From: Phaseolus vulgaris | Lineage: Eukaryota > Streptophyta > Magnoliopsida > Fabales > Fabaceae | Direction: 5' to 3' | Assembly (NCBI RefSeq): GCF_000499845.2 | Contig: NC_023750.2 | Coordinates: 6,508,874 to 6,572,873 of the forward strand | DNA length: 64,000 nt | Shown: positions 1 to 11,545 of the stretch, in pieces | How the letters are laid out: each line of letters starts with the position of its first letter | How positions within the stretch are numbered: the stretch's first letter is position 1 | Notes under the pieces: generated by a model | The model's database searches: none | Seen by the model: the letters and a program-made list of their open reading frames with translations, nothing else | Told to the model about the DNA's origin: nothing | Made by a program: the position numbers and the translations under genes

Positions 1-638
1 TTTTTCATGTAAATCAGAACAAAACTCATCTCTCTACTATGTTCCTAGACTTGACAAAAGGAAAGGTGGATATGATTTAATTTGGGAGAATGATGAAATG
101 TTTTCAGGAAAGGTGAGTTAGCAAAAGTTCAGTGATTTCATTCAACCATAACTTTGTTTAACCAAAAACAAGGGACAGCTTAGCTTATCTTTTTGCATTT
201 TGTTCATTGTTCCAGTCATTTTATCTACCTGGTTCTGTTGATGTGCGTGACAAGCAACTGGAAGACTGGAACTTGAAGCCACCACCTTTGTACCTTTGGA
301 GTCACCCTGATTGGACCACTAAGCACAGAAAAATTGCTCAAAAACAGTGCCACATCAATGAAAAATATGATGTGCATGTGAAGAATTATCTTATGGAGGA
401 GAATCATGACTGTTACCAGGACTACACTGGCTTGCATGCACCTGGTGATGTTTTGAGCATATTTGATGATATTCCATGTGATAATGATGATGGTGCAGAT
501 GAGGAAGTTGCAACCAGCAATGCTCTGGGAGAGGTGAAAGGAACAGTGTTTTCTGATTGTGGAGGAGAAATGGAAATGGAGTTACCCTTTGATGAAGCTG
601 AGGAAATGTGTATTGATATGGAGTTATCAACTCCCTAG
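1..638 (+). CDS. 3' end of an unrecognised plant gene (last two exons)
   Basis: The C-terminal part of a protein-coding gene that begins before the window. An open frame up to base 112 ends at a GTGAGT donor. After an intron (113-215) ending in TTGTTCCAG, the last exon runs 216-638 to a TAG. The junction is phase 0 and joins a Lys codon to a Ser codon; no ATG is needed at 207. The visible C-terminus is about 180 residues. It has a basic, aromatic-rich start (KRKGGYDLIW, then SFYLPGSVDVRDKQLEDW), a LWSHPDW block, and then a strongly acidic tail (runs such as DDIPCDNDDGADEE), with no membrane segment. I do not recognise the family. Constrained codon use and clean splice sites make a real gene likely. 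Confidence 0.72.
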
Positions 639-1618
639 AAATTTGTAATGGCTACACAGCTACAGAGTGAAGAATCAAAGCTTTTGGAAAGTTTTTTTTA
701 AAGATTATCTCTAGAACAAATTTTAAATTGCTTTGAAAAGTTCATTTAGCAATGAGAAGTCTTATAATTAGGTGTTTCAAAATAAATAATTAAAATGTTT
801 ATAAATTAATTTATGACATTCTAAATATATAAATTTATTTTTTCAAAAGTATAAAAATTTTAAAAGATTATTTTCATCATTCCACTCTAATCAGATATGT
901 AAAAAGAAATCATGAAGAGTCTTTTTAGCACTCATATTCTGAATTGCTCTTATATTAGGTTCTCGGGGTATCTTATATTAGCTCTCGTATTCTGAATTGC
1001 TCTAATCCATAATAGTAATTTGAACTTTTATCCCAATAGTAACCTGAAATGACAAAATTGCTCTTATATTAGGTTATCGGGGTATGTGAATGTGTAAAAA
1101 TATTTTAATGAAGTAAGAGTTATATTATGTTATCGGGTACCTTAGAGTGAATCTTTAAAAAAAATTAATGAAGTATATGAGTGATTGGATGATATATTTT
1201 GAATTATTTTTAATAGTGTAAATTGTAAAATTACAAATTTATTTTTATGTATAAAAAAAAAAATTATTAATTTTGTGCACATTTTAGTTAATTAAAATAA
1301 TGTACAAATTTAATTATAAATAAAATAATAAAATAATATAAAATTAAAACAAATAAATAAATAAATAAATAAAATTAAAAATTTAAATATAATTATATGT
1401 TTAAATGCACTTTTTGTTTCTCATGCTTATATAACTCGTGAACCTACATTATTTATGACCTAACCTATTGAGGAAGTGCATTCATCACATTCAAGGTCAA
1501 ATAGATTTTCTATGGCAAAGTCAGAAATCTCTGAATGGAATAATTGTGGTGCATGGCAGTGTATGCATGACAGTGTAATATTAATTCATTGAAAACAAGT
1601 GAAGAAAAGCGAGGGAAC
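639..1618. other. AT-rich intergenic region with a short degenerate direct repeat
   Basis: This is the 3' flank of the upstream gene and contains no gene. A motif like TTATATTAGGTTCTCGGGGT recurs in degenerate form near 950-975, 1055-1082 and 1115-1140, so a small local duplication is visible. The rest is A/T homopolymer and low-complexity DNA, including a run of AAAT repeats near 1345-1375. Confidence 0.5.
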
Positions 1619-2172
1619 TGTTGGAAAAATTCAGAAATAATTATCCCATTTGGTGTAGATACAAAATGGGCACTTGCGGAAACAATAAACAAATAATAGA
1701 AAATAGAACAAATAGAATAATGACATAGAGAATTTTTAACGTGAGAAAACTTCCTCAACTTGAGAAGTAGGACCTAGTACAGAAAATGTCTCCACTATGA
1801 AAGTAGGATTATAATATTTGTTTTTCCCACTCTCTTAGGATAACACTCAATCTCACCCAACAAGGACGGAATACAAAGTTTCTTTAGTATCTCACTAGGA
1901 TTTCTAATCTCACCATTATGGTGGTTATCTATTCTCTCATTTCTCTCTATGTTGCTCTTCTCACTTCTTGTTTTTCTCTTCCTCAGAAGTTCCATTTATA
2001 CAGAGAATGAGAGGAAGACTTCTTCATAAAGAGATTAATGCTCATTACATTTTTAAGAGAGATAAAATTCCAAAAAACTTTTGGAATGGCCATCATTGAA
2101 TATATTCAATGGATCAGTTACCAATATTCTTTGGTCATAATCTCCCACTAAATTAAGGAGGGATTCCCAACA
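1619..2172 (-). repeat. Left LTR (3' LTR of the minus-strand Copia element)
   Basis: This 554 bp repeat matches 6895-7465 nearly end to end, with terminal TG...CA and a short inverted TGTTGG/CCAACA. On the minus strand it carries a TATA-like TGTATAAA sequence shared with the other copy (near 1995 and 7290). It lies next to the polypurine tract at 2173-2190. No primer binding site lies outside it, so it is the terminal 3' LTR. Confidence 0.85.
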
Positions 2173-2222
2173 ATTCTCCCCCTTTCTGACTTAATTGAGG
2201 GTATCAATAATTCAGCTCCCCC
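2173..2222 (-). other. Polypurine tract and pre-LTR segment of the minus-strand Copia element
   Basis: The minus strand reads AGAAAGGGGGAGAAT just before the LTR start TGTTGGG, the usual plus-strand priming tract. The same roughly 50 bp segment recurs at 7466-7521 beside the right LTR. This recurrence shows that the two LTRs belong to a tandem arrangement rather than a simple 5'/3' pair. Confidence 0.75.
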
Positions 2223-5200
2223 ACTTTGAAATTGGCGGTGGAAATATTTGATGGCACTGGACATTTTGGCATGTGGCAAGGAGAGGTTTTTGACTCTCTT
2301 TTTCAGCAGGGTCTTGATATTGTTATTGAAGGAGAGAAACCAGAAGAGGTAGAGGAGAAAAACTGGAGCATCATCAACCGTTTGGCATGCGGAACTATTT
2401 GATCCTGCCTGTCCAGAGAGCAAAAGTATGTCGTAAAAAACGAGACTTCTGCACAGAAACTGTGGAAGGCATTGGAGGACAAGTTTCTGAAGAAGAGTGG
2501 TCAGAACAAGCTCCTGATAAAGAAAAGGTTGTTCCGATTTGACTACCAACAAGGTACTACTATGAATGCACACATCACTATGTTTAATCAATTAGTAGCA
2601 AACTTGTTGAATTTAGATGTGAAGTTTGAGGATGAGGATTTGGCTTTGATATTGTTATCATCTCTTCCTGATGAATTTGAACATTTGGAGACTACGCTCC
2701 TTCACGGGAAGGAGAATGTGTCATTAGATGTTGTTTGTTCTGCTTTATATAGTCATGAATTGAGAAAGCAAGATAAGATGAAAACTAAATCAATGACATC
2801 AGAAGAAGCATTGGTGGCAAAAGGTCGTCAGCAAAGCCAAATAAAGGGGAGAAGAGGGAGGTCTAAGTCTAAAGGTCGAGCCGTTGCCAAAGATGAGTGT
2901 GCTTTCTGTCATGAGAAAGGACATTGGAAGAAAGACTGTCCAAAACTACAGAAGAAAGGGAAGGTTCCGCAAGATGCAAATGTTGCAGAATGCAAAAGTG
3001 ATGTGGAATCAGATATCTCTTTAATTGTCTCGCTTTCAGCATCATCATATCCAGATGAGAGGATATTGGATTCTGGTTGTACATATGTGTCCCATTCGGA
3101 AATGGTTCTTTGAATTTCAAGAACTTGATGGCGGGGTTGTTTACATGGGTAATGATGATCCATGTAAGACAGTTGGGATAGGTTCAATCAAGTTGTGGAA
3201 TCATGATGGATCCACCAGAATTTTGCAGGATGTACAGTATGTGCCAAAGTTGAAGAAGAATCTTATCTCAATGGGGCCTTTAGAATCTAAAGGCCTAGTT
3301 GTGACGATGCGAGATGGAATTCTTAAAGCAACTTCAGGAGCACTGGTGATGTTGAAAGGCGTGAGGAAGAACAATCTGTGTTACTATCAAGGTAATACAG
3401 TGGTGGGGACAGTAGCGACAACAACTTCTAGCTCTAAGAAGGATGTTGAGGCAACAAAGTTGTGGCATATGAGGTTGGGACATGCTGGAGAGAAATCCTT
3501 GCAAATTCTTACCAAGCAGGGATTGTTGAAAGGTACGAAGGCTTGCAAACTTGAATTTTGTGAGCATTGTGTTCTGGGAAAACAACGAAGAGTGAAGTTT
3601 GGCACTACAATTCACAATACCAAGGGTATTCTGGATTATGTGCATTAAGATGTGTGAGGACCTGCCAAGACTCCGTCAATCGGAGGTAAACATTATTTTG
3701 TCACTTTTGTGGATGATTTTTCCAGGAGAGTTTGGGTGTTTACTATGAATAACAAAAATGATGTGCTTGAAATTTTCCTTAAGTGGAAAGCTCAAGTTGA
3801 AAACCAAACAGGAAGGAAGATTAAGGTTCTCCGAACAGACAATGGAGGAGAATACAAGAGTGATCTGTTCCTGGAGGTATGCCAAGATTGTGGCATAGTT
3901 CGACACTTCACTATTAGAAAAACACTACAACAGAATGGGGTGTCAGAGCATATGAACAAGACACTTGTGGAGAAAGTTCGTTGTATGTTGTCTAATGCTG
4001 AGTTAGGCAGAGAGTTTTGGGCTGAGGCTGTGAAATACGCTTAACATCTCGTCAATCGTTTGCCATCATCTGTTGTAGATGGCAAAACCCCGTTAGAGGT
4101 ATGGTATGGAAAACCTACAACTAATTATGATTATTTGCATGTGTTTTGGTTCTATTGCATATTATCATGTGATTGAATCAAAGTTGGATACACGGGCATA
4201 AAAGGCTCTTTTCATGGGCTTTAGTCCTGGAGTGAAGGGATTCCGTTTGTGATGTCTAGAGGCAAAGAAGAAGATTATCAGCAGGGATGTTACCTTTGAT
4301 GAATCAGTCATGTTAAAGAAGGTAAATCCATAAGGAGCTGATAGTACTCCGCAACAGGTGGAGTGTGCCCAGAAGTAGGTGGAGTTTGAGCAAACAATGG
4401 TGATCCCAACACGAAATACCACAAGTAACTCTCCTATGGCAGAAGAAGAGTCAGATGAGGAAGAGGTTCCTTCCTAAGAATCTCAACAGCAATTAGCGCC
4501 AATTGTAGTTAGAAGACAAAGACGAGATATTCAGAAGCCTGCTCGTTTCATGGATATGGTTGCCTATGCACTTCCAGTTGTTGATGACATTCCATCCACT
4601 TACCCAGAAGCCATTCTGAGTTCAGAGAGTGGTAATTGGGCACGTGCGATGGAAGAGGAGATGCAGTCTTTGAAGAAGAACAAGACGTGGAAGCTGGCAC
4701 AATTACCAAAAGGTAAGAAGACAATTGGGTGCAAATGGGTATTTGCAAAGTAAGAAGGATTTCCTAATAAAGAAGATGTTCGCTACAAGGCAAGGTTGGT
4801 TGCTAAAGGCTTTGCTCAAAGGGAGGGAATTGATTATAATGAGGTATTTTCTCCGGTTGTTAAACATTCCTCCATTCGAATTTTGTTGGCCTTGGTAGCA
4901 CAGTTGAATTTGGAGCTAGCTCAACTTGATGTAAAGACCGCGTTCCTACACGGTGATTTGAAGGAGGAAATCTATATGACTCAACCAGAAGGATACAAGG
5001 TTGCTGGTAAAGAAGATTGGGTTTGTAAACTTAGCAAATCGTTGTACGGACTGAAACAATCTCCGAGACAGTGGTACAAACGATTTGATAAGTTCATGAA
5101 GGATCAGAAGTACAAGAGAAGCAAATATGATCACTGTGTGTATTTGCGCAGACTTGAAGATGGTTCCTACATTTACTTACTCTTATATGTTGATGATATG

Positions 5201-5890
5201 TTGATTGCAGCAAAGAGCCAAGTTGAGATTGACAGGTTAAAGACTCAGTTGAGTAAAGAGTTCGAGATGAAGGATTTGGGGGAAGCCAAGAAGATTCTCG
5301 GCATGGAGATAAACAGGGATAGAGAGAGGGGAAAACTTTGGCTGTTACAGAAGCAGTATTTGCAGAAGGTACTACAACATTTTGGTATACACGAAGATAC
5401 AAAACCTGTAAGTACCCCACTTGCTCCTCATTTGAAATTGAGTAGCCGTTTATCTTCGACGCTGATGAAGAACGAGAATACATGGTGAAAGTCCCATATG
5501 CAAATGCAGTTGAAAGCTTGATGTATGCAATGGTGTGTACGAGACCAGATATTTCACAGGCTGTGAGTGTTGTTAACAGGTACATGCATGATCCGAGCAA
5601 GGGTCATTGGCAAGCTGTGAGATGGATTCTACGGTACCTCCAAAATACCTTAGATGTTGGATTGGCATTTGAGCAAGATGAATCACTTGGTCAATGCATA
5701 GTTGGATATTGTGATTCTGATTATGCAGGTGATTTGGATAAGCGACGGTCTACAACTGGCTATTTGTTCACTTTAGCAAAAACGCCAGTTAGTTGGAAGT
5801 CTACCTTGCAGTCTACAGTGGCTTTGTCTACGACATAGGCAAAGTATATGCGATTACAGAGGCTGTGAAGGAAGTAATTTATCTTCTCCC
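2223..5890 (+). pseudogene. Copia gag-pol polyprotein (Tnt1-type), decayed
   Basis: A plus-strand Copia polyprotein in the opposite orientation to the surrounding LTRs. Order: gag from about 2230, with a CCHC zinc knuckle (CAFCHEKGHWKKDC) near 2900; aspartic protease (LDSGC) near 3065; GAG-pre-integrase (LWHMRLGHAGEKS) near 3460; integrase core (FVTFVDDFSRRVW, then TDNGGEY) at 3690-4040; reverse transcriptase (DVKTAFLHGDL, SLYGLKQSPRQW, YVDDM) at 4750-5460; RNase H (CTRPD, YCDSDYAGD) at 5490-5880. Disabling changes include a frameshift at the protease (near 3075), two stops near 3646-3656, stops after 4041, a stop near 4751 and a frameshift near 5485. It starts abruptly in gag at the polypurine segment of the outer element and stops inside RNase H. 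It cannot make a working polyprotein. Confidence 0.88.
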
Positions 5891-6083
5891 ATAATAATAA
5901 AAGTGGGTTGTTTCAGCTGTGCTCAGAGATTAGGCAAAATTGGCCGAACTCCGTTAACAATTTTCTAGTGTGTTTTTTCCTCTTTATCTCTTTTATTATT
6001 CCGCTCTATTTATTCAATATTATTTGTCGGGTAGCTCTGTTAGTGTTCTGTTTTAGTGAGGAAATTACCCATTTTTCCCAACA
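5891..6083 (+). repeat. Probable 3' LTR remnant of the nested plus-strand Copia copy
   Basis: The RNase H homology of the plus-strand pseudogene stops near 5890. The next 190 bp is noncoding and ends in TTTTTCCCAACA at 6083, a typical LTR end. Immediately after it, the minus-strand pol sequence of the outer element resumes. The simplest reading is the tail of the nested element's own 3' LTR, with the end of pol and the LTR start deleted. No second copy is present for comparison. Confidence 0.45.
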
Positions 6084-6860
6084 ATCATGTCAGACCAGTT
6101 GTCATCTGTATGAACCTTCTCTAGCTGTAACTCTTCATGCTCCAAAGCATTTAGTATCTAATGATAACGATAATCAATGTTCTTTGTCCGAGAATGAAAT
6201 GTAGGATTCTTAGCTAGGTGGATTGCACTTTGGTTGTCACAATGGAGAACATATTTTTCATATATTTTAACTCTTTGTCAGCTTCAGGTGCGACAATGTA
6301 CTCTGCTTTAGTTGTTGATAAAGCAAAACATCTTTGTAGCTTGGATTGCCAAGGTACAGCTCCCCAGTAGTTAAATATCCTTATGTGGATTTTCTGGAAT
6401 CTACATCTCCAGTCGTGTATGCATCTAAGTATCCTACCAACATAGGATCTTCATTACCAAAACATAAACATCTTTTGGTAGTTCCCCTCAAATATCTCAA
6501 TATCCACTTCAGTACATTTCAATGGATTGGACAAGAATCAACTCACAACACCAACTACATGGGCAATATCTGGTCTTGTGCAAATCATGACATACATTAG
6601 GCTTCCTAGAGTAAAATAATAAGGCACTCTACTCATCTCTTTCTTTTCTTCTTCACTACATTGCATTGTGCTTAACTTGAAATGTTCGGCAAGTGAAACA
6701 CTGACATGTTTTTTCCTTATCTATGTTGAATCTCTTGAGAGTTTTCTCAATGTACTTCTCTTGTGATAGCCATATCAACTTCTTTGAGCGATCTTTGATC
6801 ACCTTCATCCCAAGTTTTTGTTTTGCAAGACTTAAGTCTTTCATGAGTAATGACTCCTTT
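6084..6860 (-). pseudogene. Copia reverse transcriptase/RNase H remnant of the outer element
   Basis: Minus-strand translation in shifting frames gives the late part of a Copia pol. From high to low coordinates: an RT segment with LGMKVIKDRSKKLIWLSQ (near 6835-6775), then SLMYVMICTRPDIAHVVGV (about 6600-6540), an RNase H stretch with STTKAEY-like and HCDNQSAIHLAKN-like sequence (about 6310-6210), and the usual pol tail near 6100. Gag, protease, integrase and most of RT are missing, because the RT segment begins only some 40 bp from the primer binding site. Stops and frameshifts are frequent. It belongs to the outer minus-strand element and is interrupted at 6083 by the nested plus-strand copy. 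Confidence 0.75.
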
Positions 6861-6880
6861 CATCTTGTATTAGTACATAA

Positions 6881-6893
6881 GGCTCTGATACCA
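6881..6893 (-). other. Primer binding site (initiator tRNA-Met type)
   Basis: The minus strand reads TGGTATCAGAGCC one base after the LTR end CCCAACA. This is the common Copia primer binding site complementary to the 3' end of initiator methionine tRNA. It fixes the orientation of the outer element. Confidence 0.85.
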
Positions 6894-6894
6894 C

Positions 6895-7465
6895 TGTTGG
6901 GAAAATTCAGAATTAATTAATTCTCCCCTTTGATGTAGATATAAAATGGGCACTTGTGGAAGCAATAAGCAAATAATAGAAAATGGAGCAAATAGAATAA
7001 TGACACGAAAAAATTTTAACGTGGGAAAACTTCCTCAATTTGAGAAGTAAAACCCATGGGACCTAGTCCAAAAAATCTGTCTACTATGAAAAGTAGGATT
7101 ACAATATTTGTTTATCTCACTCTCTGAGGATAACATTCAATCTCACCCAACAAGGATGAAATACAAAGTTTCTCTAGTATCTCACTAGGACTTTTAATCT
7201 CATCATTATGGTGGTTATCTATTCTCTCATTTCTCTCTATACTGCTCTTCTCACTTGCTTGTTTTTCTTTTCCTCAGAAGTTCCCTTTATACAGAGAATG
7301 AGAGGAAGGTTTCTTTAGAAAGAGATTAATTCTCATTACATTTTCAAGAGAGAGTTACAATTCCAAAAAACTTTTGGAATGACCATCACTGAATATATTC
7401 AACGTATCAGTTACCAATATTCATTGGTCATAATTTCCCACTAAATTAAGGAGGGATTTCCAACA
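6895..7465 (-). repeat. Right LTR of the minus-strand Copia element
   Basis: This 571 bp LTR is the partner of 1619-2172, with many single-base differences and short indels, so the insertion is not recent. It is flanked by a primer binding site on one side and a polypurine tract on the other, and therefore acted as both 5' LTR of one unit and 3' LTR of another. Confidence 0.85.
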
Positions 7466-7579
7466 ATTCTCCCCCTTCCTGACTTAATTGAGGGGTATCA
7501 ATAATTCAGCTCCCTCACAACAGTGTTACCAATATTCATTGGTCATGGTCTCCCATTAAATTAAGGAGAATCCCCAATA
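7466..7579 (-). repeat. Second polypurine segment and truncated third LTR end
   Basis: 7466-7521 repeats the pre-LTR segment found at 2173-2222. 7526-7579 repeats only the last 50 or so bases of the LTR (TTACCAATATTCATTGGTCA and the following CCCA-TAAATTAAGGAG block) and ends CCAATA instead of CCAACA. It marks the outer edge of the array. Confidence 0.65.
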
Positions 7580-8282
7580 GAAACAATGGTAAAAGATTAT
7601 GTATTACGTGACCTTCTCTTCTCTCTTTTCTCTCCAAACCTGTGAGGTAGCCTTAGGCACTCAACTTTCTCTTCCATTGCTCCCCCACCCTCTCCTTTGC
7701 CTTAATCAAAACGGGGTGACACCCTCTCATCCGTCCTCAACTATAGTGTCACCCCCCAATCCAAATAGTTAAATAAGAGGATGTGTGGATAAAAATACAT
7801 TTCAAATGTTCTTTTCTGGCTAACATTTCTAGAATTGGATTTCTAAATCACTTTTCTAGTTTCGAAAATCTTTTTTTCAGAATGTCTGGATTTTTTTTTT
7901 CATAATTTCTTTTCTGGAATGTATCTTTGTGTATTCCATAATTGCTTTTTCAGAACCAGAATATTTATTTTTAATTCCGAATTTTCAATTATAAAATGAA
8001 GGACAATTTTAAATTTTTTAAAATACATTAGGTGCAGGTCACAATTGATAAGGTGCGGAAAGAATTAGCAAAGAGACAGTTTAGGAAAGTAAAATTTGGG
8101 CTGTGTTAAGCCCAATGTTTAACTCCGACGCGCAAAACTTGCTCCAAAGTCCAAACACAGGTTAACCCATTTCTCTCTTCAAATTTCACCCTTCTCACTC
8201 TCTCTCTCTCTCTACACTCTCCTTCACTCTTTCTCTCTCTCTCCGACCTAGCGAGACCGAGCGATCCGACTCTAATATCGCC
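7580..8282 (+). promoter_or_regulatory. Promoter and 5' UTR of the ATP synthase delta' gene
   Basis: No gene lies here. About 185 and 170 bp before the start codon are two facing site II-type boxes, TGGGCT (8097-8102) and AGCCCA (8109-8114), 6 bp apart. Such boxes (TGGGCY, bound by TCP factors) are known to be common in promoters of nuclear genes for plant respiratory-chain proteins. A CT-rich tract (about 8191-8245, runs of CTCTCT) just before the start is a typical plant 5' UTR pyrimidine stretch. No clear TATA box is seen, which also fits such genes. The transcription start is not determined. Confidence 0.55.
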
Positions 8283-10509
8283 ATGCTCCGCCGTGCTACC
8301 TCCTCCCTCCTCTCCGGAGTCTCTCGCCGACGCCTCTCCACCGACGCACCGGCAACGCCCGTTGTGAATTCAAGCTTCGCGGAGGCGTGGAAGAAAGTGA
8401 GCCCGAATCTGGAGCCTCCGAAGACGCCGCTCTCGTTCATGAAGGCGCGGCCGCCGACTCCCTCGGCTCTCCCTTCCAAACTCACCGTCAACTTCGTCCT
8501 CCCCTACGCTTCCCAATTGTCCGCAAAAGAGGTCACGGTTTTTCTTATTCTTTGAATCTCTCGTAGCTTCTGTTTTGGATTGTGTCTTTCTGCGTTTCGT
8601 ACGTGCTGATCTGGGGATGTAGGTCTAGGGTTAATGAGATTTGTCGTTGCGTTGTTTGATGGAAATGGAAAATTTTCAAGCTATTCTGTTTATTTAGGTT
8701 GTGTTTGGGAAAAATGTGAAAATTAGATGTTGTGTTTCAGATTATTGTTGTAATCGATTATGATCAGAATCGTTTCTTATAAAGTTTGTTATAGATGATT
8801 TTAAAATAGGTATGTAGCTGACGGGAAAAAAAAATCTGAAAATAGTCATAAATTACAAATTTTCAGATTCATGAAAACAATTCATTTTTTAGGTAATTCG
8901 TTTTTTTACTAAATGTCTGTTGATGTCTCGTGTCTATCTTATTTATAAATGACTTATTTTTCAATGAAACAACTGAAATTGATGGGAAAGTACTTTCCCA
9001 AAACGCGCTTATAGTTGTTTCAGATCATCATAATTTTCTGAAATTTCATTGAATCTCTACTGGTTACATGTGTGTGTGACTATCTGGCTTACCTTTTTTT
9101 GGGATCTTGTTTTATTTAGTTGGATACTCGCGTTTTTTTAAATCAATGTTTCCTCCATTGCTATTGTATACTCTATGGTAAAATGTTGCACAGATTCCTG
9201 TTTATTCCGCTTATGTGTGTGTATCTGTGACTCTGTATCTATGTATGCATGTTGAATGACTAAAGAAAACAAGATTTGTGTCTTGGCACTTTTAGCTTTT
9301 TGACATGGTGAGTTAGGTGTGAAATGGTAAAATGTAGGAAAACTTGGTGATTGGATTTGGTCATCCCTACCATTGATTGACTTTGGGTAATCGATCTCTA
9401 TTACACTAATGTTGCTACAAGAATCAATACTGAGAAATCCGAACATAATTGATTTCGGGGAACATAATCAAGCTTCCAATTCAAGGAGATACGGATGTCT
9501 AATAATTTTATTATAGTATAAATTACTTCCTCCGATCTTTAATACAAGGTATGCATTCTAAGTAGTCTACATTCCAAAGCACTCCAGTATTTTCAAATGT
9601 AAATTTTGAGGTGTCTGATTAAACTGGTGTGTGTGACTCTTCTAATTAAATTTATTTAAGCTGTTAAATTCAGTGGTTCACATAGCTGCTAGAGATAGTG
9701 TTATTAGTTTGTGGTATATGTGATTGCATTTAGTTGACATGAAAAGTGTGCCTGCAATAGTATTGGCAATCCGGAATGAAAAAGGATCAAATAAACAGAG
9801 AGAACATATTTTTTGTTGTTACCTGTAATTTTCCAATCTCGTCCACCAAGGGCATGTTTGCTGGCTTCGGATCCGATTATAGGTTGATAATATGCCATTC
9901 TCAATTTCTTATCCTTATTGTCATTGTCATCATGAAGATACAGCAGATCAATTTTGTGGAGACTTTCTCCTAAACCTGAGGTGATAAGTTGATTTTAACC
10001 CATGGGAGAAGCTGAATATTGACCCATTTTCTTTATATGCTTTTTTTTTCTTGTTCTTTCATGTTTCACATTCTCTGGTTTGATCCAATCCAAGTTTTGC
10101 ATATTAGTAAGAGAAAATTCTTTAACTGATGTTCCTTGAAAAATGACACAATTTTGTGCAACAGGTTGACATGGTGATTGTACCAGCAACAACTGGAGAG
10201 ATGGGTGTTCTGCCAGGACATGTAGCAACAATTGCTGAGTTGAAACCTGGTGTCCTCTCTGTTCATGAAGGGAACGATGTGACAAAATATTTTGTCAGCA
10301 GTGGCTTTGCATTCATCCACGCAAACTCTGTTGCTGACATAATAGCTGTTGAGGCCGTGCCGGTAGATCGAATTGATGCAAATCTAGTTCAGAAGGGCCT
10401 TCAAGATTTCACCCAGAAGCTCAACTCAGCCTCAACTGACTTGGAGAAAGCTGAGGCTCAGATTGGGGTGGACGTTCATAGCGCTCTCAACTCTGCTCTT
10501 TCAGCCTGA
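8283..10509 (+). CDS. ATP synthase subunit delta', mitochondrial (F1 delta/epsilon homologue)
   Basis: The central-stalk subunit of mitochondrial F1Fo-ATP synthase that couples rotation of gamma and the c-ring to ATP synthesis at the matrix side of the inner membrane. Two exons: 8283-8531 (83 codons) and 10165-10509, with a phase-0 intron 8532-10164 (GT...CAG; 1633 bp). The product is 197 residues, the normal plant length. Residues 1 to about 20 are rich in Arg, Ser and Leu without acids, as in a mitochondrial presequence. [12 protein letters not shown] and [13 protein letters not shown] are followed across the junction by [17 protein letters not shown] and the beta-sandwich core with [14 protein letters not shown] and [17 protein letters not shown]. 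The C-terminal helical pair contains [10 protein letters not shown] and ends at TGA 10507-10509. The ATG at 8283 is the first one in frame with the presequence. The frame is intact and the gene looks functional. Confidence 0.96.
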
Positions 10510-11545
10510 TAAGTACTGTAGTGTTGAGTCATTTCCTTTTGTATTTGTTTTTCCCCCCAACTGCGTGGCGTTGATTTGTCACGGTGTAATCAAAGTTGCC
10601 AAAGAACATTTTCACCATGAATTTCTGTGTTCAAAGTGATTTCATAAAATAATATTTCAACAGCTTCCTTCTAGCTCAAGGATGTTGGGCAAGACCTTCA
10701 AATTAGAAACTAAAGCTTCATTTTTTGTTTTGGATTATATTATTATAGGCACTATATTATATTCTTAGTCATCTAATGCAACTCCATAATAGCTTCACTC
10801 ATGTCTGTCTATAACACTGTGCTTCATTGTGCTGCTTCACATGCATGAAATTTACCAGTATAACGATTGTTATGGATTAAAATTGAGAGCTGCACGAGAG
10901 AAGTTGAAGCATTTTGAGTTAGATTGAGATTTTCAGTCTGATAGTGTTTATTGATCCAGTTCTGTTCTTCAAAGGAGTACCTGAAGACCCTTACATTTTC
11001 AGTATTACATAAATCAAAACCAAAATTGAGAAAACATATAGGCACTAAATAATATTTTTCCTTATTTTTTAAAATAAATGCAGATCTTCAATACTATAAT
11101 ACTTCAAAGAAAAAATAGTATTAAAATCTTTCCACCCCTAGTTCTTAAAATAATCAAAGTAACATGAAGTATTAATTTTTATTTTCTTTTTTAATGTGTC
11201 TTCAAATTAATGTAGACTATCTCCATTGCAGAATCATAATATGATATTTTAATTTGCTTTCTGTGAGTCTTATTAAACAAGAAAAATATCCTTATTATTG
11301 CAAATCAGAGAAACTCATTTACATTTATTAAGAGAAATGGTTAATAAGGAGAAAATAATAATAATAATAAAGTTTTAGTTTTTAAATCTGAACTCTTCAA
11401 TGCTTATACATTCTTGAACTGAAATAATTAAGATTACTTTTTAGTAAAAAATTATTTATTTAAGAGGAAATTAAAGTAAATGTTACAAAAGGGACAAGAA
11501 AATTTTAAAATATAATTTTGTAATTAGGAAAGTAAAAGTATTGCA
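10510..11545 (+). other. 3' UTR of the ATP synthase gene and AT-rich intergenic DNA
   Basis: The first 150 or so bases should be 3' UTR; AATAAT at 10649-10654 is a possible poly(A) signal. The remainder is AT-rich with no coding signal. An ATA/AAT microsatellite-like run lies near 11355-11371. I see no transposon ends in it. Confidence 0.5.

Larger units (their letters stand above)
1619..7579 (-). mobile_element. Compound Copia LTR retrotransposon (LTR-internal-LTR-internal-LTR remnant)
   Basis: Two LTRs in the same orientation (1619-2172 and 6895-7465) start with TGTTGG on the plus strand and end in CCAACA. Minus-strand orientation is shown by a primer binding site (TGGTATCAGAGCC on the minus strand, 6881-6893) just inside the right LTR, and by a polypurine tract next to the left LTR (2173-2190). 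The right LTR is also preceded, in element orientation, by a second polypurine tract (7466-7490) and a third, truncated LTR end (7526-7579). The array is therefore LTR-internal-LTR-internal-LTR, as expected after unequal recombination or tandem insertion. Flanking 5-mers GGAAC (1614-1618) and GAAAC (7580-7584) could be one target duplication with a single change. A plus-strand Copia pseudogene lies inside (2223-6083). Confidence 0.8.

Noticed and set aside
9138..9446. 102-codon minus-strand frame within the ATP synthase intron
   Set aside because: It lies wholly inside an intron of a plus-strand gene, has no domain and no codon bias; chance frame.
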